From assembly GCA_964484325.1 (NCBI GenBank), contig CAZAEE010000014.1, positions 1 through 24,882 of the forward strand: a DNA stretch of 24,882 bases. The letters run 5' to 3'. Shown here one piece after another: positions 15,194 through 22,628 of this stretch (position 1 is the first letter of the stretch; each line of letters begins with the position of its first letter). The notes beneath the pieces were generated by a model that had not been told where the DNA came from, searched no databases, and saw only the letters and a program-made list of their open reading frames with translations. The translations under genes and the position numbers were made by a program. Origin of the DNA: CAYLXX01 sp964484325 (GTDB taxonomy: Bacteria; Patescibacteriota; Microgenomatia; UBA1406; GWC2-37-13).

Positions 15194-18091
15194 ATGCACG
15201 ATACTATTCGAGTGCGTGGAGCACGGGAGCACAACTTACAAAATATTGACGTTGATATTCCAAAAAATAAATTTGTCGTTATTACCGGTGTATCTGGCTC
15301 CGGCAAGTCTTCGTTGGCGTTCGACACCATCTATGCTGAGGGTCAACGACGATACGTCGAGTCTCTCTCTGCGTATGCTCGCCAGTTTCTTGGCGTGATG
15401 GATAAGCCAGATGTTGAAACAATTGATGGATTGTCACCATCCATTTCTATTGATCAAAAAACTGTGTCTCACAACCCGCGCTCAACTGTCGGCACAATTA
15501 CAGAAGTCTATGATTACTTAAGACTTCTTTTTGCCCGCGTTGGCCACCCGCACTGTCCTAAATGCGGCCGGGAAATTCGCAAACTGTCAGTTGATGAGAT
15601 AGTCACAAAAATCCTTGATGAGTTTATTAAAAAAAGTGCAGTGGATCGGGTAAAACCACATCAGTTTATGATTCTTTCTCCGGTTGTAAGAGCAAGAAAA
15701 GGTGAATTTAAGGATCTGTTTGACAATCTCCAAAGCAAAGGTTTTATGACGGTTCGAGTCGATGGGAAGTCAAAAAATCTGTCTGAAGAGTTCAGTTTAC
15801 TGAAAACTAACAAACATTCAATTGAGGCAGTTATCGATACGATTTCAGCAACGCATAAAGAACTTAAAGATAAAATGTTTATTGATCGGCTCCGTACCCG
15901 GCTGACAAATGACGTTGAACAAAGTACTCAGCTTTCAGACGGATCGGTTATTGTCCAGTCAGAGAAAGATGAATACTTGCTGTCTGAGAAGTTCTCTTGT
16001 CCGGTAGACAATATCTCTTTACCGGAAATTGAACCACGGATGTTTTCGTTTAACTCGCCAATCGGAGCTTGTGAAACGTGCAAAGGTATTGGTACCGTCT
16101 ACCGTGTTGACCCTGATTTAATTTTAAATAAAAATCTTAGTATCAATGAAGGCGGGATCATGCCGTTTTCGAAGTTTTTTTTCACCGATACCTGGTATAC
16201 TCGTCTCATCAAAACAGTCGCCGAAGAGGAGGGGATTGACTTAACCCGTGAGATACAAAGTCTTCATGAAGATAACATTAAAATACTTTTACACGGAACA
16301 GGAAAAGTGTATACAGTTCCCGGCACAAACAGGCAGGGAAGACATACGGTTATTCACGAGCGATTTGACGGAATTGTCAATGAGCTTGAGAGGCGTTATT
16401 TCGAAAGCCAGGGGGAGTGGTCGGCGTTTGAGATACAAAAATATATGCGTGAAGAAACGTGTGAAGCCTGTCAAGGCGCTAAACTAAAACCAGAAGTTCT
16501 CTCAATCACCATTGATAAAAAAAATATCGCCGACCTGTCTGATCAGCCAATCACTGAATTAACACGCTATTTTTCCAATTCGCTTCTGCCTATAATGACT
16601 GAGTACGAACTCCAGATTGCCAAACCAATTTTAAAGGAAATTAACACGCGCTTAACATTTCTTGTCAATGTTGGTTTGTCGTACTTAACGGTTTCACGGA
16701 CCGCTCGCACATTATCAGGTGGAGAGCTTCAGCGGATTCGTCTGGCCTCCCAGATTGGTACTGGCTTAACCGGAGTTCTTTATGTGCTTGATGAGCCTTC
16801 GATTGGCCTTCATCCACGAGATGTGGCAAGCTTAATTCATACACTCCATAATCTGAAAGATCTCGGAAACACCTTGCTTGTGGTTGAGCATGATAAAGAG
16901 ACCATTGAGTCTGCAGAATATATTGTTGAGCTTGGACCCCACGCTGGCAAACACGGCGGTAAAGTAGTTTTCACAGGTTCTGTGGCAGCAATGAAAAACG
17001 ATGATACATCTCTAACCGGGCAATTTTTATCAGGGAAAAAAACCATTCGAATTGGCGCAAAGAATAACAAATCAGAGTTTGTTGATACGCGGGGAACAAT
17101 TATTCTGCGCGGCGCAACACAGTTTAACCTAAAAAACATAACAATCGACCTTCCGCTTGGAAATTTGATTGCCATAACCGGTGTTTCCGGATCCGGCAAA
17201 TCGACGCTAGTTAGTGAAACGCTCTATCCTGCGCTCCGGTACCATCTTGATGGGTATTACCATGATCAGATGGGTGACTTTAAGCGGCTTGAGGGGTTTC
17301 AGTACATTGATCGCGTGTATTTAGTCGATCAGTCACCGATTGGTAGAACGCCCCGTTCAAATCCGGCAACGTATATTGGTTTTTTTGATGATATCCGAGA
17401 GATATTTGCAACGACGGTTGAGGCAAAGACCAGGGGCTTCACCAAGGCCAGATTTTCATTCAACCTAAAAGGCGGCCGTTGCGAAAAATGTCAAGGTGCG
17501 GGAGTAATCAAGATTGAAATGCAGTTTTTACCAGATGTCTATGTCAAGTGTGATGTTTGCGACGGTCACCGCTATAACCGGGAAACACTAGAAGTACGGT
17601 ATAAAGATAAGGCAATTTACGACATCCTGAAAATGACTGTTGATGAAGCAGTTGAGTTTTTCAACAATCATATTCATATTTATAGCAAACTTAAGTTCTT
17701 GCAAGAAGTTGGTCTAGGCTACATTGAGTTAGGGCAACCAGCACCCACTTTCTCAGGCGGAGAGGCACAACGCATGAAGCTTGTTAATGAGCTTTCCCGA
17801 AAAGATACCGGAAAAACTCTTTACATCCTTGATGAGCCGACTACAGGATTGCATTTTTACGACATTGAGAAACTTTTGCATGCACTCCATGAATTAGTAC
17901 ACCGGGGAAACACCGTTGTTGTTATAGAGCATAACTTAGACGTTATTAAAAACTGCTCGTACGTCATTGACATGGGTCCCGAAGGCGGCGACTTGGGCGG
18001 AGAAGTAGTGTATCAAGGGCAATTGAAAGGTCTTCTCAGAGAGAAAAAATCATACACTGCAAAATATCTTCAAACTTCTCTACCTAAATAG
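15194..18091 (+). CDS. uvrA: UvrABC excinuclease subunit A
   Basis: UvrA is the dimeric ABC-type ATPase that finds helix-distorting damage and loads UvrB. Both ATPase halves are intact over 965 residues. The first Walker A is GVSGSGKS (32-39), with LSGGELQRIRLAS and VLDEPSIGLHPRD. The second half repeats GVSGSGKS (DNA near 17184), FSGGEAQRMKL and ILDEPTTGLH. The C-terminal zinc module C763-x2-C766-x19-C786-x2-C789 is intact. The first zinc module is not: Cys269-Pro-Val-Asp272 replaces C-x2-C, while the partner pair C293/C296 is kept. The CPKCG at 121-125 in the first domain is normal. It is translated directly after uvrB with 1 base between the ORFs and converges on the sigma gene with 7 bases between stops. 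Confidence 0.98.
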   Translation: MHDTIRVRGAREHNLQNIDVDIPKNKFVVITGVSGSGKSSLAFDTIYAEGQRRYVESLSAYARQFLGVMDKPDVETIDGLSPSISIDQKTVSHNPRSTVGTITEVYDYLRLLFARVGHPHCPKCGREIRKLSVDEIVTKILDEFIKKSAVDRVKPHQFMILSPVVRARKGEFKDLFDNLQSKGFMTVRVDGKSKNLSEEFSLLKTNKHSIEAVIDTISATHKELKDKMFIDRLRTRLTNDVEQSTQLSDGSVIVQSEKDEYLLSEKFSCPVDNISLPEIEPRMFSFNSPIGACETCKGIGTVYRVDPDLILNKNLSINEGGIMPFSKFFFTDTWYTRLIKTVAEEEGIDLTREIQSLHEDNIKILLHGTGKVYTVPGTNRQGRHTVIHERFDGIVNELERRYFESQGEWSAFEIQKYMREETCEACQGAKLKPEVLSITIDKKNIADLSDQPITELTRYFSNSLLPIMTEYELQIAKPILKEINTRLTFLVNVGLSYLTVSRTARTLSGGELQRIRLASQIGTGLTGVLYVLDEPSIGLHPRDVASLIHTLHNLKDLGNTLLVVEHDKETIESAEYIVELGPHAGKHGGKVVFTGSVAAMKNDDTSLTGQFLSGKKTIRIGAKNNKSEFVDTRGTIILRGATQFNLKNITIDLPLGNLIAITGVSGSGKSTLVSETLYPALRYHLDGYYHDQMGDFKRLEGFQYIDRVYLVDQSPIGRTPRSNPATYIGFFDDIREIFATTVEAKTRGFTKARFSFNLKGGRCEKCQGAGVIKIEMQFLPDVYVKCDVCDGHRYNRETLEVRYKDKAIYDILKMTVDEAVEFFNNHIHIYSKLKFLQEVGLGYIELGQPAPTFSGGEAQRMKLVNELSRKDTGKTLYILDEPTTGLHFYDIEKLLHALHELVHRGNTVVVIEHNLDVIKNCSYVIDMGPEGGDLGGEVVYQGQLKGLLREKKSYTAKYLQTSLPK

Positions 18092-18098
18092 CAGATAG

Positions 18099-19205
18099 TT
18101 ATGTGGTAGTATTATTGAGATCCGCTGATTCAAGCATTTGATCATAAGGGGAAAGAACAAGTTCGTCTGAAGTAAAGTGGGTAAAATTCTTTTGGACATA
18201 ATTTATTACTTTCATTAAAATGTTCTTCTCAATTTTTCGGGCGCTTTCGTGACTCATTTGTGGATAAATTAAGCTCCCTATATCGCGAAGAGAGTAAGCA
18301 TTCCCGTCCCGTAATCCATATCTCATAAGAAAAATCTCTCTATTTTGAGGAGATTCTTCAACCTGTAAAAGAATTGTATGCAGTAATGACCGCATGTACC
18401 GACCAGCTATTCTTTCACGTTCTGCCTCTAAGCTGTTATCTTCAATCATATCTATCTTGTATGTTGTAGCATCACGTAACGATTCATGAAGTGATAAAGT
18501 GCTCTGTCTATCCTGTAAGCATAATTCAACATCAGATACTTTCATGTGAACTTCCTGAGCAATTTCCTCAATCGTCGGTTCACGATACAACTTATAGTAA
18601 AGTGAGCTTGTCGCCTTGCTTATCATATTTAAAAGTCTAAATCGGTGAACTGGTATACGTATGGAGCGGCCTTGATTCATCACCGCAAGACTAACATCGT
18701 GTCGTATCCAGTTATAAGCAAAGGTTGAAAACTTATTTCCCTTTGACACAACGTATTCATCAACTGCTTTCAAAAGACCGAGATTTCCCTCCTGTATAAG
18801 ATCGGATAAGTCTACCCCGCGACCGGCATACATTTTCGCAACCGGTATTACAAGGCCAAGATTACGATCAACGAGCTCTTCTCTTAAAAAGCGAACTTGC
18901 GATTCTTTAGCCTTAAGATATGTATGTAACTCATTTTGCTCGGACCCAGATAAATACCCTTCCCTTTGTAGCTCTTCAAGATATGAGAACTGCTTTTTCA
19001 AGTCAGAGTATTCAGTAAATTTTTCGATTTCTTCAACTTTACTCATAACCGAAAACTGTCCAATTTCACCAAGATAGTAATTTAAAGAGTCTCCTGAATC
19101 CATAAAGGCCGATCGGTAATCATAATCATTGCTATAATTGACCCTTTTGTCACTGATGGGAGGATTTGGTACATGAGTCTGTGACCGTTCAAGAATGCTT
19201 ACCAT
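18099..19205 (-). CDS. Sigma-70 family RNA polymerase sigma factor, probably alternative
   Basis: The 368-residue protein has region 1.2 (about 38-65, DSLNYYLGEIGQFSV), region 2 (about 107-185, RNLGLVIPVAKMYAGRG then DLIQEGNLGLLKAVDEY), region 3 (186-260) and region 4 (270-338, SLRDIGSLIY then HESARKIEKNILMKV). Region 1.1 is absent. It directs core RNA polymerase to promoters. Several promoter-reading residues differ from E. coli sigma-70 by my alignment: His169 for Q437, Ser172 for T440, Asn165 for W433, Phe162 for Y430 and Arg190 for E458. His187 (H455) is kept. This suggests an alternative factor rather than the housekeeping sigma. Its own -10 (TATAAT, minus, 19219-19224) ends 13 bases before the ATG. 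It is divergent from the transglutaminase-like gene. Confidence 0.9.
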   Translation of the reverse strand: MVSILERSQTHVPNPPISDKRVNYSNDYDYRSAFMDSGDSLNYYLGEIGQFSVMSKVEEIEKFTEYSDLKKQFSYLEELQREGYLSGSEQNELHTYLKAKESQVRFLREELVDRNLGLVIPVAKMYAGRGVDLSDLIQEGNLGLLKAVDEYVVSKGNKFSTFAYNWIRHDVSLAVMNQGRSIRIPVHRFRLLNMISKATSSLYYKLYREPTIEEIAQEVHMKVSDVELCLQDRQSTLSLHESLRDATTYKIDMIEDNSLEAERERIAGRYMRSLLHTILLQVEESPQNREIFLMRYGLRDGNAYSLRDIGSLIYPQMSHESARKIEKNILMKVINYVQKNFTHFTSDELVLSPYDQMLESADLNNTTT

Positions 19206-19218
19206 AGTAATTTCAATT

Positions 19219-19224
19219 ATTATA
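19219..19224 (-). promoter_or_regulatory. -10 box of the sigma factor gene
   Basis: TATAAT on the minus strand ends 13 bases before ATG 19205, leaving a leader of about six bases. No convincing -35 is visible in the 52-base divergent region shared with the 19258 gene. Confidence 0.5.
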
Positions 19225-19246
19225 TAAAATTATTTTATTTTTTGGA

Positions 19247-19252
19247 TATAAT
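19247..19252 (+). promoter_or_regulatory. -10 box of the transglutaminase-like gene
   Basis: TATAAT ends 5 bases before ATG 19258, again predicting a leaderless mRNA. It lies 22 bases from the divergent -10 of the sigma gene, so the two promoters may compete for polymerase. Confidence 0.6.
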
Positions 19253-19257
19253 TTTAC

Positions 19258-21075
19258 ATGCGAAAGTATCTTCTGGGCAGTTTATTTATTCTGCTCTTTT
19301 TTTGCTTTTTTTTTGCTCCAAAAAGCTATGCCGACAAGGCCTTTCGAAAAGATTATGGGGTAGATTATTTTCTCCAGGAAAAAAACTCGCAAATCGTTAC
19401 AAAAGTGGCGTTTAACCTCAAGCTGACCAACCTCACAGGCGAGGTGGCTATTAAGAGTTTTGGATTGGCTTTCCCGAGTACATTTACCATTCATGATATC
19501 TCAATCACAAGTAACGGCCAATCGGTGAAGCCAGAAATTAACCAAGGGGAAAGTCAGATTGTGATTAAGTTTGACATCCCTGATCCTGCAATCGGTAAAG
19601 ACACGGTCAACGACATTGCGATCAATTTTTATCAAGATAACTTATTTAAAGTTAACGGCAACGTCTGGGAAGTCATTCTCCCAACATTAGATGAACAGGA
19701 CCGCAGCTCGTATCAAGTGGCTGTTCATTTACCTGAGGGAACAGACAAAAAAATATCTGTTGCCAAACCGAAACCTGACTCAGTCGATGGAAAAACCATA
19801 TCCTGGAGTAACCCCATGTCAAAAACGATATATGCGGTTTTTGGCACGACTCAACTGTACCAGACGAAATTACTGTATCATCTCGAAAACCCTAAGTTCA
19901 CACCGGTCTACACGGATATAGCACTCGTGCCAGATACTGCTTACCAAAAAACCTATCTTGATTCGCTGGATCCACCACCTTCTAAAGTTTATCTGGACGA
20001 TGATGGAAACTACATGGCTCGCTATATTATGAAGCCTCGCGAACATATCGATGTTGTTTACAAAGGTACGGTTGAGTTAACAGTTAAGCCAAGAGATGAG
20101 ATCAGGCCCTATATTAAAAGCCAGTTTACTAAACAAAAAACGCTATTAAAAGCAACGCCCGGGTTCTGGAGTAGCACTTACAGTAAAAGTTTTGATTCCC
20201 TCGTTGACATCTATCACTTTGTTGTCAGCACCTTGTCCTATAACTACAAACGGGTCTCAAACAACGTTAATCGCCTCGGCGCACAGGCAGCGCTTAAGAA
20301 CCCAAAAGATGCCGTATGTACTGAATTTACCGATAGCTTTGTTTCACTTGCCAGACAAAATGGCTTTTACGCCCGGGAAATGGAAGGCTATGGTTTCTCA
20401 AATGATCCCCAGCTGCGGCCGCTTTCTACAAACTCCGATATATTGCATGCCTGGCCGGAATATTACGACCTCAATCAAGAGCTCTGGGTTCCGGTCGATC
20501 CCACCTGGGAGAATACTTCAGGTATCGATTACTTTAACTCATTTGACTTAAATCATATCGTGTTTGCCATCCACAGTAAAAGACCCGATTACCCCTACCC
20601 AGCCGGTACGTATAAAGATCAGGATTCCAAAGATGTTGATATAAAAGCGGTCTCAAGCACTCCCACTGAAAAAACGAAGTACGAAGTTGTCAACTTTACC
20701 GGTATAAAGTATATTTTTCCCGATAAAAAATACTCGGGTATACTTCAGGTAAAAAATCTTGGCAACACCTACGGTTGGAATATACCTTTGGAAGCCACTT
20801 CCAAAACACTAACCATTACCCAATCTGTGACAACGATACCTGTCATCGCCCCTTCTGAGGTAAAAAATATATCCATAACCTATTCCGGCAGTTCTCGGCT
20901 GGTAAACCAAAATACTATAGAGGTAAGAACTGTCGGTCATAGAATCGCCACCTATAACATCCAGGCTATACCTCAGATTTTGACTTTGGGTATGACATTC
21001 TTACCAGTGGTACTTGTATTATTATTAGCTGCAATTTTGCTTTATTTCCTGAGGAAACGGTATAATAGGAAATGA
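19258..21075 (+). CDS. Membrane-anchored transglutaminase-like domain protein, 605 aa
   Basis: A signal peptide (about 1-25, hydrophobic core 5-20) and a C-terminal membrane helix (about 577-598) with a basic tail (RKRYNRK) put the main body outside the cell. Two beta-rich regions (about 30-270) precede a transglutaminase/protease-like core (about 310-450) with a probable Cys354 (DAVCTEF), His397 (LHAWPEYY) and Asp414 (VPVDPTW) triad. Another beta domain (about 480-570) follows. Proteins with this core act as cysteine proteases, amidases or protein cross-linkers; which applies here is unknown. TATAAT at 19247-19252 sets the start. The stop overlaps the uvrC start by 4 bases (ATGA at 21072-21075), so uvrC may be translated by coupling to it. 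Confidence 0.87.
   Translation: MRKYLLGSLFILLFFCFFFAPKSYADKAFRKDYGVDYFLQEKNSQIVTKVAFNLKLTNLTGEVAIKSFGLAFPSTFTIHDISITSNGQSVKPEINQGESQIVIKFDIPDPAIGKDTVNDIAINFYQDNLFKVNGNVWEVILPTLDEQDRSSYQVAVHLPEGTDKKISVAKPKPDSVDGKTISWSNPMSKTIYAVFGTTQLYQTKLLYHLENPKFTPVYTDIALVPDTAYQKTYLDSLDPPPSKVYLDDDGNYMARYIMKPREHIDVVYKGTVELTVKPRDEIRPYIKSQFTKQKTLLKATPGFWSSTYSKSFDSLVDIYHFVVSTLSYNYKRVSNNVNRLGAQAALKNPKDAVCTEFTDSFVSLARQNGFYAREMEGYGFSNDPQLRPLSTNSDILHAWPEYYDLNQELWVPVDPTWENTSGIDYFNSFDLNHIVFAIHSKRPDYPYPAGTYKDQDSKDVDIKAVSSTPTEKTKYEVVNFTGIKYIFPDKKYSGILQVKNLGNTYGWNIPLEATSKTLTITQSVTTIPVIAPSEVKNISITYSGSSRLVNQNTIEVRTVGHRIATYNIQAIPQILTLGMTFLPVVLVLLLAAILLYFLRKRYNRK
21061..21066 (+). promoter_or_regulatory. Possible internal -10 box for uvrC
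   Basis: TATAAT lies in the final codons of the transglutaminase-like gene and ends 5 bases before ATG 21072. A weak TTGCTT (21037-21042) sits 18 bases upstream. It may be coincidental, since AGGA at 21067-21070 region and the ATGA overlap also favour translational coupling. Confidence 0.4.
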
Positions 21076-22400
21076 TGACAGAGCCTACGATCGCCATACC
21101 GTTACCGCTAACTCGTGAAACAACCACTCAGTTACCCTCATCTATAGGGGTCTATTTTTTTGTGGCCAAAGGAAAGATCATTTATATCGGTAAGTCAATC
21201 AACATTAAAGCTCGTATTCTGTCCCACGTCGAAAATGCCAAAGTTGATGCCAAAGAACAAGCAATCGTCACTCACGCCGATGCACTTCACTATGTTTTAT
21301 CTGATTCGGAGTTTAAGTCGCTACTTCTTGAATCCCGACTTATCAAAAAGTATCTTCCGCCCTATAACACCATCTGGCGCGACAATAAAAGCTATTTATA
21401 CTTAAAAATCACGACCAAAGACGAGTTTCCCAAGCTCTTTCCAGTAAGAAGAGAAGACGATAAAACCTCGTATTACTTTGGGCCGTTTCAGTCGCTTCGG
21501 ATCGTCAATGAAATCCTCAAAGACATAAGACGAGTCTTTCCCTTTTGTACTCAGAAAAAACTCAGTAAAAAACCTTGTTTTTATGCCAAGATCAATTTAT
21601 GTAAACCGTGTCCGAATGAAATTAATCAAAAAGAGGGTGCAGAACGAACCAGATTAAAACGACAATACCGGTATAGTATCCGTCAGATTGTGCGTATTTT
21701 CAAAGGTGAAACTGATTTGGTCCTTACCGGACTCTACAAAAAGCTAAAAACCTTGACCGATGAGCAAAAATACGAAGAAGCACTTCTCCTTCGCAACAAA
21801 ATTAGCCGCTTTGAGCGTTTGATACAGCGACCTCTTTTTTCCTCCCGGATAGAGGAACAGTACGACACCTCCCAAGAAAGTTCTGACTCGTTACTTACGC
21901 TGCTTCGTCACTACTATCCGGATCTTGGACCAATCCACCGGATCGAGTGTTATGACATGAGTAATATCTCCTTCACCAATGCCACAGCTTCCATGGTCGT
22001 TTTTCAAGATGGGTTAGTTGACAAAAGTCAATATCGGAAGTTTAAAATAAAAAATAAGCGTGCCAACTCGGACTTTGTGATGATGGATGAAGTCCTCAGG
22101 CGCCGGTTTAATACGAGCTGGCCGCAACCGGATCTTGTCGTTGTTGACGGCGGCCGACCTCAGGTACGAGTCGCCAAGCAGGTATTAAATGATTTACGTC
22201 AAAACATCCCGCTTATTGGTATTGCAAAGCATCCTGATCGGATAGTCATTGGCGTTGAAAATCTGCCTCTTGTTCGACCCCCAGTGCACCACTTAGGCTT
22301 TAACATGATTCGTGCTATCCGTGATGAGTCTCACCGGTTTGCTAAAAAGTATCACACCTATCTGAGAAATAAGAATTGGCTGCCGCCGGTTGTGGTATAA
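21072..22400 (+). CDS. uvrC: UvrABC excinuclease subunit C, short form lacking the HhH domain
   Basis: UvrC makes both incisions around a lesion bound by UvrB. The GIY-YIG nuclease domain for the 3' cut is at the N-terminus (GVY 26-28, YIG 38-40). A Cys-containing segment (C159, C169, C177, C180) follows. The UVR motif that binds UvrB is near 215-250, and the RNase H-like domain for the 5' cut has Asp295 (CYDMSN), Asp359 (VVDGGRPQ) and His421 (DESHRF), the expected D-D-H set. The protein ends at residue 442, just after the HRFA...YLRNK region. The tandem helix-hairpin-helix domain usual in roughly 600-residue UvrC is missing, with no frameshifted remainder visible because secG begins 9 bases later. 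ATG 21075 is an alternative start. Confidence 0.95.
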   Translation: MMTEPTIAIPLPLTRETTTQLPSSIGVYFFVAKGKIIYIGKSINIKARILSHVENAKVDAKEQAIVTHADALHYVLSDSEFKSLLLESRLIKKYLPPYNTIWRDNKSYLYLKITTKDEFPKLFPVRREDDKTSYYFGPFQSLRIVNEILKDIRRVFPFCTQKKLSKKPCFYAKINLCKPCPNEINQKEGAERTRLKRQYRYSIRQIVRIFKGETDLVLTGLYKKLKTLTDEQKYEEALLLRNKISRFERLIQRPLFSSRIEEQYDTSQESSDSLLTLLRHYYPDLGPIHRIECYDMSNISFTNATASMVVFQDGLVDKSQYRKFKIKNKRANSDFVMMDEVLRRRFNTSWPQPDLVVVDGGRPQVRVAKQVLNDLRQNIPLIGIAKHPDRIVIGVENLPLVRPPVHHLGFNMIRAIRDESHRFAKKYHTYLRNKNWLPPVVV

Positions 22401-22401
22401 T
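22393..22401 (+). promoter_or_regulatory. Extended -10 promoter of secG, overlapping the uvrC stop
   Basis: TGGTATAAT contains the uvrC TAA stop (22398-22400) within its -10 hexamer and ends 7 bases before ATG 22409. This promoter would give a leaderless secG mRNA independent of uvrC. Confidence 0.65.
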
Positions 22402-22408
22402 TGAACCT

Positions 22409-22627
22409 ATGAAAGAGTTTTTTTTGATACTCAATATTCTTCTGTCTATTGCAATCGTTAGCCTTATTCTCGTTCAGGGACGAGGTGGTGGGTTAGGAAG
22501 CGCCTGGGGTGGAGGAGGCGAACAGTTTCAAACCAGACGGGGAGTAGAAAAACTTACTTTACGATTAACGGTTATCTGCATTGTTCTGTTTCTCATCACT
22601 TCAATCGTTAATTTTTTCCTGAAATGA
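22409..22627 (+). CDS. secG: Preprotein translocase subunit SecG
   Basis: SecG is the small accessory subunit of the SecYEG export channel. The 72-residue protein has two membrane helices (about 2-20 and 50-70) around the typical glycine-rich loop (QGRGGGLGSAWGGGGEQFQT) and a short RRG-containing turn. Length and topology are those of the family. A longer in-frame start at 22376 lies inside uvrC; I place the start at 22409 because the extended -10 box at 22393-22401 ends 7 bases before it and the family begins with this hydrophobic helix. The next gene starts 2 bases after its TGA. Confidence 0.93.
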   Translation: MKEFFLILNILLSIAIVSLILVQGRGGGLGSAWGGGGEQFQTRRGVEKLTLRLTVICIVLFLITSIVNFFLK

Positions 22628-22628
22628 A

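Noticed and set aside
16837..17199. 120-codon minus-strand ORF inside uvrA
   Set aside because: Lies opposite a strongly conserved uvrA region, shows no family features, and is explained by codon bias of the sense strand.
20192..20551. 119-codon plus-strand ORF inside the transglutaminase-like gene
   Set aside because: Out of frame with the Cys-His-Asp core, which clearly marks the real frame.
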